Origin: Cervus elaphus | Lineage: Eukaryota > Chordata > Mammalia > Artiodactyla > Cervidae | Assembly (NCBI RefSeq): GCF_910594005.1 | Contig: NC_057823.1 | Coordinates: forward strand, 65,780,015 to 65,844,014 | Direction: 5' to 3' | DNA length: 64,000 bases | In this document: positions 1-11,863 of the stretch, piece by piece | How positions within the stretch are numbered: position 1 is the first letter of the stretch | How the letters are laid out: every line of letters begins with the position of its first letter | Made by a program: the position numbers and the translations under genes | The notes under the pieces: generated by a model | What the model was told of the DNA's origin: nothing | The model's input: only the letters and a program-made list of their open reading frames with translations | Database searches by the model: none

Positions 1-169
1 ATACCCTTTCATCACATTTGCTTTCCTAAAGTACAATCCCAGGCAAATTTAGCTCTTCAGCTACTCAGGGACAGAACTTGTAGAAGAGAGGCCACAAAAC
101 AGCCCAGCCACAATTACTGATTTTCCTTTAAACTCGCAATCACTAAGTAAGTTCTTAAAGCTGCCATCA

Positions 170-1912
170 TACTACATTTCCCCTGGACATTCTCCTTCCC
201 ACTCTCCTGGATAATTATTCCACGCTTTCTCATTTCTTCTCAAACCCCCAGCACCTTCTTCATCTTCTTACTTGCTTCCCACTTGACAAAAATGAAGTGT
301 TCAGAAAAGAACATCACGGTCCTCTCACCCACGCAAGGACTTACTCCAGCAAGTCTGCCCTCCCTCGCCTGCATCATCCCCCCTGCCCCCTTTCCTGTCG
401 GATCCATCAGCACACAGACATGCCGCTGTGACTCCCATCTTCCCCTTTGTCAACAGCACCCTTTTTCTCTCATTCTCCTTACAGCAGCATTTCCTGGAAG
501 GTGTGCCTAAATTCAGTCTTCAATTTCTCTCCTTCCGTTTTCTGTCCAAACCACACCAGGTTTCCTTCCTCTCAAACACCTGGGACAACCTCTTCTCTTC
601 AAGGTGAAGAACGACCTTTGCATTGGTCCACTAGGCATGTCTCAGTCCTAATCTTACTCTTTCCCACCAGCAGCTTTTGATACAGGAGTTCATTCTGTTC
701 TCCTTGCAAAAACACTTTCTCTACTTGGTTTCTAGGATGCCACACTCACCTGGTTTTCTCCCACGGATGCTTTCTGTTGCCTCTTTGGCTGGATCATCTG
801 CATCTCCCTGACATCTGAATGTTGAAATGCTCCAGGGCTCACTCCCCAAATGATCTCATCCCATTGCCTTGCTTTAAACACCATCCCTCTGCAGTTGTAT
901 GCTTATCCTCAGCCTGGATTTCTCCCACAAACTCCAGATTCACATAGTTAACTTCCTGCCTGACATCTCCACCTGAATGTTTAATAGGCATTTTAAATTA
1001 AACATATGTCTAAAAATGAGCTCATGAAATTCTCCCCATTCCTCCCCAAACATGCTTTATTAATGGCAATTCCCTCCTTCCAGTTGCTCTGGTATAGTCC
1101 TGGACTCCTCTCTCATTCCCCACTTCCAGCCTTCTTGCAAATCTTATTTGTTCTACCTTCAAAATATACCGAGAATTCAATTACTTTCCCTCTGCCAAAC
1201 CCTCTGCTAACATTCTGATCCAAGCCATTATATCAGAGTTTGTGCTGATTATTTCAATAGTTTCCTAACTGATGAGCTTCTGCCCTGGTCGCCCCTTTAG
1301 CCTACTTTCAACACACAAACACAGCCAATGTCACTCAGGGCTCTCCCTTCACTCTGGCTTCCCGTGTTAATCAAAATAAAAACCCAAGTGCTTATTTTGG
1401 CTCGCACAGCCATGCATGGGCTGGATCCCACTTCCCCTTTAACCTCATACCTTAATCCTTTCCCCTTCATTCTCTCCAGGTCAGCCACATCACCTTCCTT
1501 GCTGAACCCAACATTCCAGGTGTTACCCCCACTCTGAGCCCTTTCACTTTCCTTGTTTTAGATGCTTCCTCCTGGATATCTACATGGCTGGCTTCATCAC
1601 TTCCTTTGGGTTTTTACTCAAAAGACATCTTCATAGTAAGACCTTCCTTGGCCACTCTCTAAAATTTTATCCTCCTCACACCCAAACTTTATATGCCCTT
1701 ACCTGCAGGAATTTTGATCCTTAAAATGCATCAGTATCTAAAATGCTCTAACCTATACAAAATTATCTTGTTCACTGCCTCCTCTACTATGGTGTAAGTT
1801 TCATGAAGGCAGGAATATTCACCTATACTGTTGACTGTTGTTTTCCCAGAGGCTAAAACAGTGTCTGGCACAAATGAGACTCTCAATGTCTATCTGTTAC
1901 ATGAATAAATCC
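170..1912 (+). repeat. LINE L2 relic, long, sense
   Basis: This is an old LINE2 copy of about 1.7 kb in the + direction. The sequence follows the L2 ORF2/3' pattern as I remember it. A segment at 540-840 resembles the reverse-transcriptase region, 840-1250 has the conserved stretch about small towns of C/T-rich codons and cytosine-rich joins, and 1760-1912 reads like the L2 3' end with its 'gcaggaatattcacc...aatgaata' style tail. It is broken by many stops and small indels; the short open frames inside it are not genes. Family assignment is from remembered consensus, so the left edge is approximate. Confidence 0.65.
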
Positions 1913-1949
1913 TTCTCAGGAACATTTTTTATTACTGTTACCAGGCAGA

Positions 1950-2140
1950 ATGTATACTAGAAGCACAGGCTGGCCGAGTGGAAAGAATGCTGCCCTAGAA
2001 GTCTGGGAGACTAGGAATTTAGTTACTATTCTCTTGTTAACTTGCTCTGTATCCGTAGGCAAATTGTTTCCACTGTGCAGATTTTTATGTTCTTATCTGT
2101 AAATTAAGTGGAGTAGACTCAATGATTCGCTGTGTTCCAC
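1950..2140 (+). repeat. MIR SINE relic
   Basis: The order is MIR-like: a tRNA-like head ('ggctggccgagtgg'), then a region resembling 'gggcaaattgtttcc', then the 'cttatctgtaaattaag' core. It is diverged and directly follows the L2 tail. Confidence 0.5.
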
Positions 2141-2329
2141 TCAGCTCATGAGACAGAAGAATGTGAAGATCGAACTGAGAGGAAAGTTGTTGGTAGCGTG
2201 GATTTAGTGAGAGAATGTATGCTCTCAGAATTTCCAGTCTTTTGGGTCTAAGGTTTAGAGTAGGCATTGTACTAATGTTAAAAATACATTTGAGGCGACT
2301 TTTAAGAATCTACTCTGTAACTCAGGGAA

Positions 2330-2525
2330 CACAGTTTCTGTCCCTGGTCAGCGAAATTAGGATCCCACGTGCACTGGGGCAACTAAGCCCAAACACCAGA
2401 ACGACTGAGCCCACACATCACGACTAGAGTCTGAAAGCTCCAACAAAAGTTCCCTCATGATACAACAAAGATCCTGCATATTGTAACTAAGACCCAACAT
2501 AATCAAATAAATAAATATTTTTTAA
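2330..2525 (+). repeat. CHR-type SINE, partial
   Basis: It carries the ladder of 'aactaagccc', 'gactgagccc' and 'acgactagag' phrases typical of the body of artiodactyl CHR SINEs, ending in an 'aaataaataaat' tail at about 2503-2520. The tRNA-like head is largely degraded. Confidence 0.5.
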
Positions 2526-3236
2526 AGTTCCTTTGAATTTTATTCCCTGGTTTGTTTCTTCAGCTGAGTGCATGCACTGACCAATTTGGAAATCCCAAGC
2601 CACCCAACTTGAGCCTTGGATCTTGGGTAGCTCTTTACATAGCTAAGCCTTTGGTTCTCTTAATTCAGCAAAGAAGCTGATCAACAGAAGAGTTAGAATT
2701 CAAACTAGGGCTCTGGAATTTCCACCATATCACCCCACCAGGCTGCCTCTCTTCCACATGGGTGGAGGTAGTGGTTTTCAACATGAACCATGATTCACTT
2801 GCCACAGGGCCCATCTCAACAGGGAAAAGCAAGTGAATCCCATCTATTTAACACAGCGTGCTGTCATTTTTGAGTCTTGAACTGATCACCTCAAAGGACC
2901 TTGGCAGTTATTATTTCCTCAAAGAAAGAAACCAAGGTTCAGTAAAAACACTGTGGCATGCTGTTTTCATAAGCATTCCACAAAAATTCACTGATGGCCA
3001 GTAATGCAAACTGATTAAGAGTCTGGGTTTCTCAGTCCCCTCTCTCACTGCATGACCTTCAACATGAGGTATCACTGCTTTGAATCTCTGCTTCTGATGG
3101 CAGACTTGATAGTCACTCACGACACCTGTCTCTCTTCCTTAGACCTTAACTTTGTCAATCACCTACCTAGCGGTTGTGTTTGCATCCTGAATATCTTTAG
3201 ACTCCACCCATTCTGTCCTTCCTCTCTTGGATTAGT

Positions 3237-3356
3237 GCTTAGTTGCTAAGTCGCGTCTGACTCTTTGCAACCCCATACACTGGGGCCCACCAGGCTCCTC
3301 TGTCCATGGAAATGTCCAGGCAAGAATACAGAAGCGGGTTGCCATTCCCTTCTCCA
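3237..3356 (-). repeat. Bov-tA/BOV-A-type SINE, truncated, antisense
   Basis: It reads as the reverse complement of the ruminant SINE body ('gactctttgcaacccc', 'caccaggctcctctgtccatgg', 'ccttctccagg'). It is flanked by an 8-bp direct repeat 'ggattagt' at 3229-3236 and 3357-3364, a plausible target-site duplication. The tRNA-like head is missing. Confidence 0.85.
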
Positions 3357-3479
3357 GGATTAGTCTACTATAAATATGGTGATTCTACTTTCTTATTTAG
3401 CTTTCCCTTGCCCTGGGACTGAAGTCCCAGAGTCTAAAAAAAGACTGCAAAGGGTATCCCCTAAGCTCATCAGTCTTTC

Positions 3480-3870
3480 TTCTGGTCTTTCCTCATCTCT
3501 CTGTCTGGAATGTTCTTCCTCCTCACTGGTTCACTGCTCTTCATGCTTCAGGTCTCTGTTTCAATATTTTTTTCTCAGGGAAACCTTCTCTGAAAAAAAC
3601 CTTCAGGTTTCTCAGGGAAACCTTCAGGTTACATTTCCTCCTTGTACACTCTCATAAAACCTTCTGTTTTACTTCTGTAGCAATTCTCACAAATATAATT
3701 AAATATACACTTTTCTGTAATTGATTCTTCAATTTGATTCACCCTTTAGATGGCAACGTCTACTAAGCCAGGAATCCATGAATAGCTTATTTACCATGGC
3801 ATACTCAATATACCCAACATCCAGCACACAGTAGGTCTTCAATTTATTCTTGAATAAATGAAGGGATAAA
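3480..3870 (+). repeat. LINE L2 3' end
   Basis: It shows the L2 3' phrases 'tctggaatgttcttcc', 'cagggaaaccttctctg' and 'cacagtaggtcttcaa' and a 'gaataaatgaaggg' tail. A short local duplication of 'tctcagggaaaccttc' occurs at about 3576 and 3611. Confidence 0.55.
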
Positions 3871-4320
3871 ATGAAGGTGATACCATTTCTTTCATGTAAT
3901 TATTAAGATCTGATGAGTTAAAACCATCAAAATGCACTTAGCACAATGCAGGTACCTAATCAGTGGGTTGTAGCTATAACTTGACTAGCAATGCAAACAC
4001 TATCAATAAGTTGCATGGTTAAGACTAAATACTGGGATACCAAGGAAAGGGAGAAAGTCATCAGGATAAAAAGTATTTGGAAAAATCTATTTTCTCTGTT
4101 CTCCTTTGCTTATTTGAGGGCTTGGTGCTCAGGTACTAAGTGTGCTGCCCAGATCAACATCTAATCCATGCTCCTTCTTCTCACCAGGGACCCCCAATGC
4201 TATTCCACAATCCATTTTTCCATCCCTAACTGGCAGCCCATTTCTGACCCAACAGTGGATCCTCTGAGCCCACTCTGCTTATGCTCCCAGAGAGAATTTC
4301 TTGTACTTCAACTGGAGCCT

Positions 4321-4583
4321 GCTAAGTCACTTCAGTTGTGTCCAACTCTGTTCGACCCCATAGACGGCACCCACCAGGCTCCCCTGTCTCTGGGATTCTC
4401 CAGGCAAGAACACTGGAGTGGGTTGCCATTTCCTTCTCCAATGCATGAAAGTGAAAAGTGAAAGTGAAGTCACTCAGTTGTGTCTGACTCCTAGTGACCC
4501 CATGGACTGCAGCCCACCAGGCTCCTCCGTCCATGGGATTGTCCACGCAAGGGTACTGGAGTGGGTTGCCATTGCCTTCTCCA
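4321..4583 (-). repeat. BOV-A2 dimeric SINE, antisense, with TSD
   Basis: Two Bov-A units lie in tandem (about 4321-4445 and 4466-4583), joined by the A/G-rich 'gaaagtgaaaagtgaaagtg' linker that is typical of BOV-A2. A 13-bp flanking duplication occurs at 4308-4320 and 4584-4596 with one mismatch, so the insertion ends are well defined. Confidence 0.9.
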
Positions 4584-4829
4584 TCAACTGAAGCCTATGA
4601 AAAACCAAATCTCTCCATTTCTTCTCCCCTGTCTTTGGTTCCCAGAGTCTACCCTCTCACCTGTCTCTGAGGGCATTTTTTTCCCATTCTCTAAAGCAGA
4701 CACCTGCTGCATATCTCCTAATCAACCCTGCAATCAAGGGTTTTCTTTCCCCTTTCTCTGTTTTTCCTGCTGAATCTTTTTTCTCTTCATTCTTCTTTCC
4801 TTCTCTTCTTGTTTTCTCTTTTTTCCTTA

Positions 4830-5330
4830 ACTTTTATGATGAAAAATCTTAAATACAAATGTAGGAAGAATAATTGAATGAACGTCCACATAACCATCAC
4901 CTAATTACAACAGTGATGATCCATGATTGATTTGCCTCATCAATAGACACCCAATACACATCCATACTGGATTATTTTGAAGTAAATCCCAGATATTATT
5001 CCATACATATATATTTCAGTATATTTTCATAAAGAGCTATTATAAAAACAACCACCATGTCTTCATCACATATAAAATGTCAACAGTAGTTTTTTGTTTT
5101 TTTTTTAAAAATCAGGGCTCAAATACCCATATGATTTTAAACTGGTTTTTATTGTTTATTCAATTCATGATCCAAACAAGGTCCAAATATTTTTTTTTTA
5201 CTGATATGCCTATTGAGTTTTATGTGATCTATAGGTTTTTGTTTCCCTCTTTTTTGTTTTCCTTGAAAAGTATTTGTTGAAGAAACAGGTAATTTGTTCT
5301 GAAGAGATTATCATAGCCCAAACTTTTGCT
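4830..5330 (+). repeat. ancient LINE-class relic (probably old L1)
   Basis: The text (for example 'ggattattttgaagtaaatcccagatatt' and 'catgatccaaacaaggtcc') matches a widely dispersed old mammalian repeat that I remember, but I am unsure of its family name. It contains no intact frame. Confidence 0.4.
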
Positions 5331-5989
5331 TATTGTGTCTCATGTATGTTCTCTTAAATCTTTAATTTGTCTTCCACCATTGGACACTTCTTTAGTGATA
5401 AACATGTTCAGTACTTCCTCACTCAACCCTCAATAAAAGCAATACAAATGCATTCATGGTAAACACACAAGCCATGATCTCATTTCTCAGAATGTACATA
5501 TGTGAATGTCTATGACTATGTACAAGCAATGCAGAAACAAAATGGCCACAGAAATGTTGATGGCAGTCTCTCAGTAGGGAAGGGTTTTAGGTGAGTTGAA
5601 CTTTTTCATCCCTGTGTGTTAACATTTGTTATGATGAGTACATATTTACGTAAATATAACATGGCTGTTTTTTGAAACGGGGGAAACAGAAAAAAATCCT
5701 AACTCTCCCACTTCCTCTCTGTTCCTGCTCTACACTGCTATTTCATAAGCTCACTCTTTTGAATGACTGGCAGAAATTCACTGATTTTACATATTTTCAT
5801 TAACTCAAAAATATTTCTGAATATTTACTAAATACCAGATGCAATGATTTGAAGCTCTGGGTTTCCCTAAGCAACTGTACTAAAAAGTAAACCTGAACAG
5901 GTTAACGCAGTCCTTTAAATGTAGCTCTAGTTGCTCATGGTCAGTTGACGGTAAAGTCCAAATGTTACATTATAAAACATAAGGGCTTT

Positions 5990-6450
5990 CCTGGTCTGGT
6001 CCCTGTGTAACTCACCAGGGCTCACCTTTTGCCACTCCAACTGGAGTATTTTGAATACTCCACTTCCTTGAGGACTCACCATGATCTCTCTTGGCTCTCA
6101 TAGAATTGCTCATGCTGATCTTTCTGGCAGGAAAACTGTCTCCATTTTTTACCAACTCTCATCCCCATTTCAAAGAGCTGGCTCTGATATATTCTGCAGC
6201 CTTTAAAATGCAGTTCAGATGTCACCTCCTCTAGGAAGTATTCCATAATATGGTCTCAACACGTCTGGAGCATGCTTCAATCATAGAAACGATGAGTTCC
6301 ACATTATATGCTATTGGTTTGTAAATGTAAGCCAGACTGTGAGTTCCTGGAGGGCAGGGAACCATGTATTAGCTCATTTCCTCAGATGTTCACACCACGC
6401 CATGACACAGTACACACTCAATAAATAGATTTGAATGAATGAATGAGACA
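5990..6450 (+). repeat. LINE L2 3' end
   Basis: It begins near 'ctttcctggtctggtccctgtg' and ends at 'acacactcaataaatag' followed by (GAAT)n. The phrase 'gtgagttcctggagggcaggga' is a characteristic L2 3' block. It is diverged and non-coding. Confidence 0.6.
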
Positions 6451-6479
6451 TCACTTATTCTGCTGAAATTACTTTCATA

Positions 6480-6970
6480 AGATTCCCTATTGCACTACTT
6501 ATCACTGAATCCAGTGGCTCCCTCTGACCCCAATTCTCTTCCTTATCCAGAGCCTTTAATACCATTGTTCACCTTTTCCTTCTCAGAAATCCTCTTTTCC
6601 TTGGCTTCCATAACAACATATTTTTCTTATACTCTTCTAGTTCCTGGAATCTCTCCTTGCTTTCCTTCAGCATATCTACTTCCGTAGCCCCTAGAATATT
6701 GATAGGTTCCAAGGTTTGGTCTGCTGACTTTGTCTTTCTTCATGCCACGTCCCCCCTTGGAAACCTTAGCAGCTCCTATAGCTCTCTACTCACTCATCCC
6801 TCTTCCAAGTAGATGCTACCCAGGTTCTGAGATTTGCCCTGACTTCTGATCCTGAATCCTGACTTGTCTTGCTCAAGGTCAAATTTCCATAAAGACATAC
6901 TGCAGGAGACTACGCCCAAGTGTCTAAAGAATCTCTCATCTTCTTTGGCAACTTCTCCCTCACCTCCCAG
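6480..6970 (+). repeat. LINE L2-like internal fragment
   Basis: C/T-rich sequence resembling internal L2 follows directly after the preceding L2 3' end. The 86-codon antisense frame in it is chance. Assignment is tentative. Confidence 0.35.
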
Positions 6971-7629
6971 CATGCACACACATGCACACATCCACATATA
7001 CTCACAACCTTCTCTACTTCTTTCTACAGTTCTTACCTTGGTTATCATTCCCATACTTCTACTATACTTGGCTCAAAGCACTAACATATAATTTTTCTCT
7101 TTTCTTTTTCTAACTTTACATTCAGTAAACTGAAAATATTTGCTGAATCTGTCTTGATAAAGTTGAATATCACAACACCTTTTTTGTACAAAAAATTGAT
7201 ATGAAGCACTTCAACCACATAAAATTCAGAAAATATTGCAACAAACATTCCCGCTGTACCAGAGTCAGGGTTTCTCTCCCCACCTCCAAAACATAAAATG
7301 TTCTAATTACTGCTGAAGCAACAGTCTGCCATCCAATTTCCTTACCCCTCCCTAATGTAACTGCCAGCCTGAAGTTGCTTTATATTATTCCTGTACAATG
7401 CAATTAAATAAAGGCAAAAGGAAGACATTTATTAAGCTTGAAAAATAAAAAAGCTGTACATGAAAGAAAGTATATTCACAATAGCCTACTTGGTTCAGAA
7501 ATGGATGGTATTTATATAATCACAGTACAAACATGTATTGGGGGGGATAAGAAGTGACGAGTGGTAGAGAAGTTGTATAAAAACTAAATTCTCACTTAAC
7601 ACTTCCTTTTTACATCCTCTTCCATGGCC
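6971..7629. other. unassigned sequence
   Basis: AT-rich flank with a short CA-rich patch at about 6973-7000 and no gene or clearly recognised repeat. Confidence 0.5.
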
Positions 7630-7815
7630 CTAATTCTGTAACTCACTGAATTAATTCCAATTGCAATGACTTCCTAACTGGCTCCCACCTAGGTCTCCTG
7701 GATATCTCCCTAAAGCACAGTATGGTCTGTATCATTTCTCCTGCTCAAAAGCCTCCAATGGTTCCCATTAGACCTGTCCTGAATAATCTGTCTTTGCTCT
7801 ATCCTTTCATAGCAT
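7630..7815 (+). repeat. LINE L2 fragment
   Basis: It contains 'tcctgctcaaaagcctccaatggttcccatta', a hallmark L2 3' segment, and abuts a hAT-Charlie MITE. Confidence 0.6.
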
Positions 7816-7835
7816 CTCCCTCTAAACCAGGCGTT

Positions 7836-8237
7836 CTCAATCTCAGCACTACTGACACTGAGGGCCAGTTCATTCTTTGCTGTGGGAGGCTGTTCTGTGC
7901 ACTACAGAATGCGGAGCAGTACCCTTATCTTCTATCCCAGGTGCCAGGAACAACCTTCCCCTGCAAGCGCATGCACCTGTTTGTGCTCCGTTGTGCCTCT
8001 GTCACCCCATGGACTGCCAGGCTCCTCTCTGTGGGATTTCTCAGCAAGAATACAGGATTTCCTTCTCCAGAGGATCTTCCACACCCAGGGATCAAACTTG
8101 TGTCTCCTGCATTGCAGGTGGATTCTTTACCACTGAGCCAACTGAGAAGGCCCTTCCCCAAATAGTGACAATCAAAAAATGTCTCCAGACATTTTGCCAA
8201 ATGTTCCCCAGAAAGCAAAACTGTCCCACTCCATGAC
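7836..8237 (-). repeat. MER20-like hAT-Charlie MITE, split by a SINE
   Basis: The left part (7836-7964) carries 'ttctcaatctcagcactactgac' and 'gttctgtgcactacagaatg'. The right part (8154-8237) carries 'aaaaatgtctccagacatttt' and 'caaatgttcccc'. Together they form one MITE, non-autonomous and non-coding, interrupted by the SINE at 7965-8153. The family name is from memory. Confidence 0.6.
7965..8153 (-). repeat. Bov-tA SINE, antisense, inside a MITE
   Basis: It reads as a reverse-complement Bov-tA from 'tcaccccatggactg' to the tRNA-like head 'ctttaccactgagcc'. It interrupts the older MER20-like element, so it is younger than that element. The 'aaaccttcccc'-like ends give no clean target-site duplication. 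Confidence 0.8.
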
Positions 8238-8307
8238 CCCTGCTCACTACCCAGTGAACTACTGATTTAAGCCGTGAACCTCACCCTCATATTTAACACC
8301 CCCATAT

Positions 8308-8606
8308 GGGCTTCCCTGATAGTGCAGTTGGTAAAGAATCTGCCTGCAGTGCAAGAGACCCCAGTTTGATTCCTGGGTAGGGAAGATCCACTGGAGAAGG
8401 GATAGGCTACCCACTCCAGTATTCTTGGGCTTCCCTTGTGGCTCAGCCGGTGAAGAATCCACCTGCAATGCAGGAGATCTGGGTTCGATCCCTGGGTTGG
8501 GAAGATCCCCTGGAGAAGCGAAAGGCTACCCACTCTAACATTTTGGCCTAGAGAATTACATGGACTGTATATTCCATGGGATCCATGGGAACGACTTTCA
8601 CGTTTC
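8308..8606 (+). repeat. Bov-tA dimeric SINE, sense
   Basis: Two tRNA-Glu-like heads are present in tandem ('gggcttccctgatagtgcag' at 8308 and 'gggcttcccttgtggctcag' at about 8428), then one SINE body to about 8606. This is the composite Bov-tA organisation. The antisense open frames of 69 and 113 codons here are repeat artefacts. Confidence 0.85.
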
Positions 8607-8929
8607 ACTTTACGAATCCTAGATTCACGCTATAAGGAACTGTTTGCTGTTCCTTGAATTCCCACCTTGTGATTGGTACCAAAGCTGGAATCGAATTCCT
8701 GGAGGCTGAGTTTTATGTTGGCTAAAATCTGTTTTTCGTGGCTGCAAGAATTAAAGTTCAGAAAAATAAAGCTATTTACTTCAAGTGGAGATGGTACAGC
8801 CTGATAAAGAGAAAACAGCTTAAATATTTCCTTCTTAGAAACTCCCTTAGAAGTGGGTGGTGAAACTCACTAAGAAACAAGATTGGAGAATGTGAGGTTG
8901 TGAGAAGGAAGAGGCTAGGAGGATTTGAG

Positions 8930-9175
8930 GCATTGATAATAATAGCTAAAACTAGCATATTTACCATGTGTCAGACTCTCTGTTACACTTACTAGTCTCA
9001 AAACAAACTCTGATGTCCATATTATCTTCACTGCTTTACAGATGAAAAAAACTACAGCCAAAGGAATTAAATGATTTTCTAAGGTCTCACAGTTAGTGAT
9101 GAACAGAACTGGGATTCAAACACAGAAACTTTTGCTCTATAATCTGTGGTCTTGCCCTTTATATCCTATTCTCTC
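8930..9175 (-). repeat. MIR SINE relic
   Basis: It reads as reverse-complement MIR: 'tttaccatgtgtcag', then 'ttacagatgaaaaaac', then 'aaggtctcacagttag' and 'gggattcaaacacag'. It is nearly full length. Confidence 0.65.
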
Positions 9176-9576
9176 TTATGAAGAAATGCATTCCTGAGCT
9201 AAGCTTTTTCAGCCTAAAGTAAAAGGGATCTTGGCCTGGGTGGGCCTCCGTGCTACAGTTTAGGGCATTCAGAACCAATCCTCACACCTTTTTCCAAGTC
9301 TGCAGGGTTAAATATGACAAAGATACATTTTGAGGCTAAGTTCTAGAAGGTTTGGTTAGCATCAGGTAGCCTTGACTGTCTAGTCCCTCCACTGCCCTCA
9401 AGCTATGAGTGAGTGAGTCTTCTCTATAAGGCTCCAAAGATTCCTCTGTGAACCTTCACTGTCTTCCTGCACTGACCTCGGACCTTCCTGTCCCCTCACT
9501 GGAATGTTATCTCCCAGGACCAAAGGCTTCACAGACATCTTCATGCCTGCTCCAAATTCCTCATTTTATTTTTCTC

Positions 9577-9599
9577 AAAAAAAAAAAAAAAAAAAAAAA
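9577..9599 (+). repeat. poly(A) run
   Basis: A run of about 22-23 A residues with no recognisable retrocopy immediately upstream. It may be the tail of a decayed insertion. Confidence 0.8.
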
Positions 9600-9689
9600 C
9601 AGGATAGAAATAATTTTTCTCATTCTACATATCCAGTACAGTGCTGGCCCAAATAAGATGCCAATAATTCACGGCTAACCAGGAACGTA

Positions 9690-9870
9690 TATTGAAGGTC
9701 AAGTGTTTTCTCATTTAATCCTCACGCCATCCCTCTTAGATATTGTTATCCCCATTTTACGCATAAGAAAAGGTTAGCTCAGTGAGCTAAAGTAACTTGC
9801 CCAAGATCACACAGTAATAAGCCTTGAAGCTGACCTACAAATCCAAGCATTCTGAGTCCAGAGCTCATGT
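9690..9870 (-). repeat. MIR SINE relic
   Basis: It carries 'cattttacgcataagaaaagg' and 'aacttgcccaagatcacacag', the conserved MIR core and CORE-flanking boxes in reverse complement. Confidence 0.7.
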
Positions 9871-10381
9871 TCTAAATATTAGTTGGGCAAATACATAGTT
9901 AATAATCATGTGGGCTAGCTTTTGGCAAGCTTAGCTCTGACATCTACTGTTTTAGGCTAAATTCTGAGCCATCTTCATAGTCCTCCAGAAATAATGCCAG
10001 TTATACTGCTCATGCCTGAGATCTTCCAGCACTGGGAAACCTAGAGACTACGCTTCCCCAGTCGGCTCCTGGAGGCTCTCATCTTTAGCACTTAATCCTG
10101 GGCCAAGTCTTTCTACCTCTTGTGGTGATGTCATAGCACCTAGCTGCAACTTGACCTTCCCCTGGGAGAGGTGGCTGCAGAGTGTTGAGAGAAGAGGCCC
10201 TTGGGGGGCTGGTGCAGGGATGGCAGATCACGAGGGACCGGTAGGTTTTCAAGGGCGCAAAGGAGGTTATTTCCATTGGGGGGCACGGAAATCAGGAGCT
10301 GGGGGACAATAGGAGGAAGGAGTGCTCTGTGGCAGAAGGACTCCTTGACACTTTATGTGTTATTTATTTATTTATTTTGTG

Positions 10382-10467
10382 TGTATATATTCACAGCTGC
10401 TTTTTAATAGCCCCAAACTAGAAATACTCAGATGTCCTGCAATAGATGAATAATTAAACAAATTATG
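10382..10467 (+). repeat. L1 3' fragment
   Basis: The phrase 'agccccaaactagaaatactcagatgtcc' followed by 'atgaataattaaacaaat' matches the ORF2-distal part of mammalian L1. It is cut at the BovB junction. Confidence 0.55.
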
Positions 10468-10650
10468 GAGACAGCACCCTCAGATTGAAGGCAGGAGGAG
10501 AAGGGAATGACAGAAGACGAGATGGTTGGATGGCATCACTGACTCAATGGACATGAGTTGAGCAAGCTCTGGGAGATGGTGAAAGACAGGAAAGCCTGGC
10601 GTGTGCAGTCCACGGGGTCACAAAGAGTTGGACACAACTGAACAACAACA
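10468..10650 (+). repeat. BovB (RTE) LINE 3' end
   Basis: This is the last part of BovB ORF2 and its tail: 'gatggttggatggcatcactgactcaatggacatgag' through 'ggtcacaaagagttggacacaactgaacaac'. It is severely 5'-truncated. BovB is the RTE-clade LINE that is abundant in ruminants and is known from comparative work to have moved horizontally between vertebrates. Confidence 0.85.
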
Positions 10651-11204
10651 ATCCTCAGACTTGCCAGGGTGGTCACTACCTACAGAGGGCCCTTCTTGGT
10701 TTAGAGGACATCTACGTCCATTGAGACAAGGGGGCTGGAGTGGATGACTTCACACATCCCCATTCTATATAACTGTCCCTCAGATTCTTTCCACAAAGCA
10801 GCAGCCCCCTTTACATTGTCTGATTTCTGGACTCAGGGAAACAGAGAAAGTGGGGGCCTCCCACAGAGTAGCTCCTCATGAATACCTCCTGACACTTTAA
10901 TGTGAAAGAGTTTAGGAAGAAAGTAAGTGTGTTCTTGGCCGGCTCTCCCTCCATAACTTTCCAGCCATGATTTGCAGTGTTCTGTCCACTGTCACAGACA
11001 TAGCCAGAGCCACAGCTCAGCAAGTACAGGGCAGAGAAAGTAAAACCATCACAAAGGTAGATGGTTCCCTGAGCCAAGTGGGGAGACTATGGAGACAAAG
11101 GCCTGGTGTCTGACATCTAGGAGAACCTAGGCACTGGGCCACAGATCTTAACTGCTTCTGCCTCTCAAACTGCCTGCCCTATCAAAGGCTTTTGCAGAAA
11201 CCCA
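10651..11204. other. unassigned unique sequence
   Basis: There is no repeat I recognise. An 88-codon antisense frame (10811-11077) has no recognisable domain and I do not call it a gene. Confidence 0.5.
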
Positions 11205-11430
11205 GAGTCTGTGTGCATGTTCAGTCACTAAATTGTGTCTAACTCTTTGCAACCCCCTGGACTATAGCCCATCAGGCTGCTTTATCCATGGGGTTTCCCA
11301 GGCAAGAATACTGGAATGGGTTGCCATCTCCTTCTCCAGGGGATCTTCCTGACCCAGGGATCAAACCCGCATCTCTTTTATCTCCTACACTGCAGGCAGA
11401 CTCTTCACTGTTGAGCCACCAGGGAAGACC
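11205..11430 (-). repeat. Bov-tA SINE, antisense (unit 1 of 4)
   Basis: It runs from 'tcagtcactaaattgtgtct' to the tRNA-like head 'gagccaccagggaagacc'. It is the first of four head-to-tail antisense units. Confidence 0.85.
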
Positions 11431-11450
11431 AGCTCGTGACAAATGTGCTG

Positions 11451-11657
11451 TGTTGTGCTTAGCAGCTCAGTCAAATCTCACTCTTTGTGACCCCATGGAC
11501 TGCAGCCCACTAGGCTCCTCTGTCTATGGGGATTCTCCAAGCAAGAATACTGAAGTGGGTCGCCATGCCTTTCTCCAGGGGATCTTCCCAACCCAGGGAT
11601 TGAACCCAGGTCTCCCACATCTCAGGAGGATGCTTTACCGTCTAAGCCACCAGGGAA
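11451..11657 (-). repeat. Bov-tA SINE, antisense (unit 2 of 4)
   Basis: A full-length unit from 'tgttgtgcttagcagctcag' to 'taagccaccagggaaa', separated from unit 1 by only 20 bases. Confidence 0.85.
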
Positions 11658-11863
11658 AAGTGAAAGTCTCTCAGTCATGTCCGACTCTTTGCGACCCCAG
11701 GGACTGTAGCCTGCTAGACTCCCCTGTCCATGGAATTCTCCAAGTCAGAATACTGGAGTGGGTAGCTGTTCCCTTCTCCAGTGAACTTTCCCAACTAGGG
11801 ATTGAACTCAGGTCTCCTGCACTGCAGGCAGATTCGTTACCTTCTGAGACACTAGGGAAGCCC
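11658..11863 (-). repeat. Bov-tA SINE, antisense (unit 3 of 4)
   Basis: It starts with the 'agtgaaagtctctcagtca' variant of the SINE tail and ends with 'tagggaagccc'. It abuts unit 2 directly. Confidence 0.85.

Noticed and set aside
1967..2040. A tRNA-like start ('ggctggccgagtgg')
   Set aside because: No cloverleaf continues from it; it sits at the head of a MIR, which is tRNA-derived.
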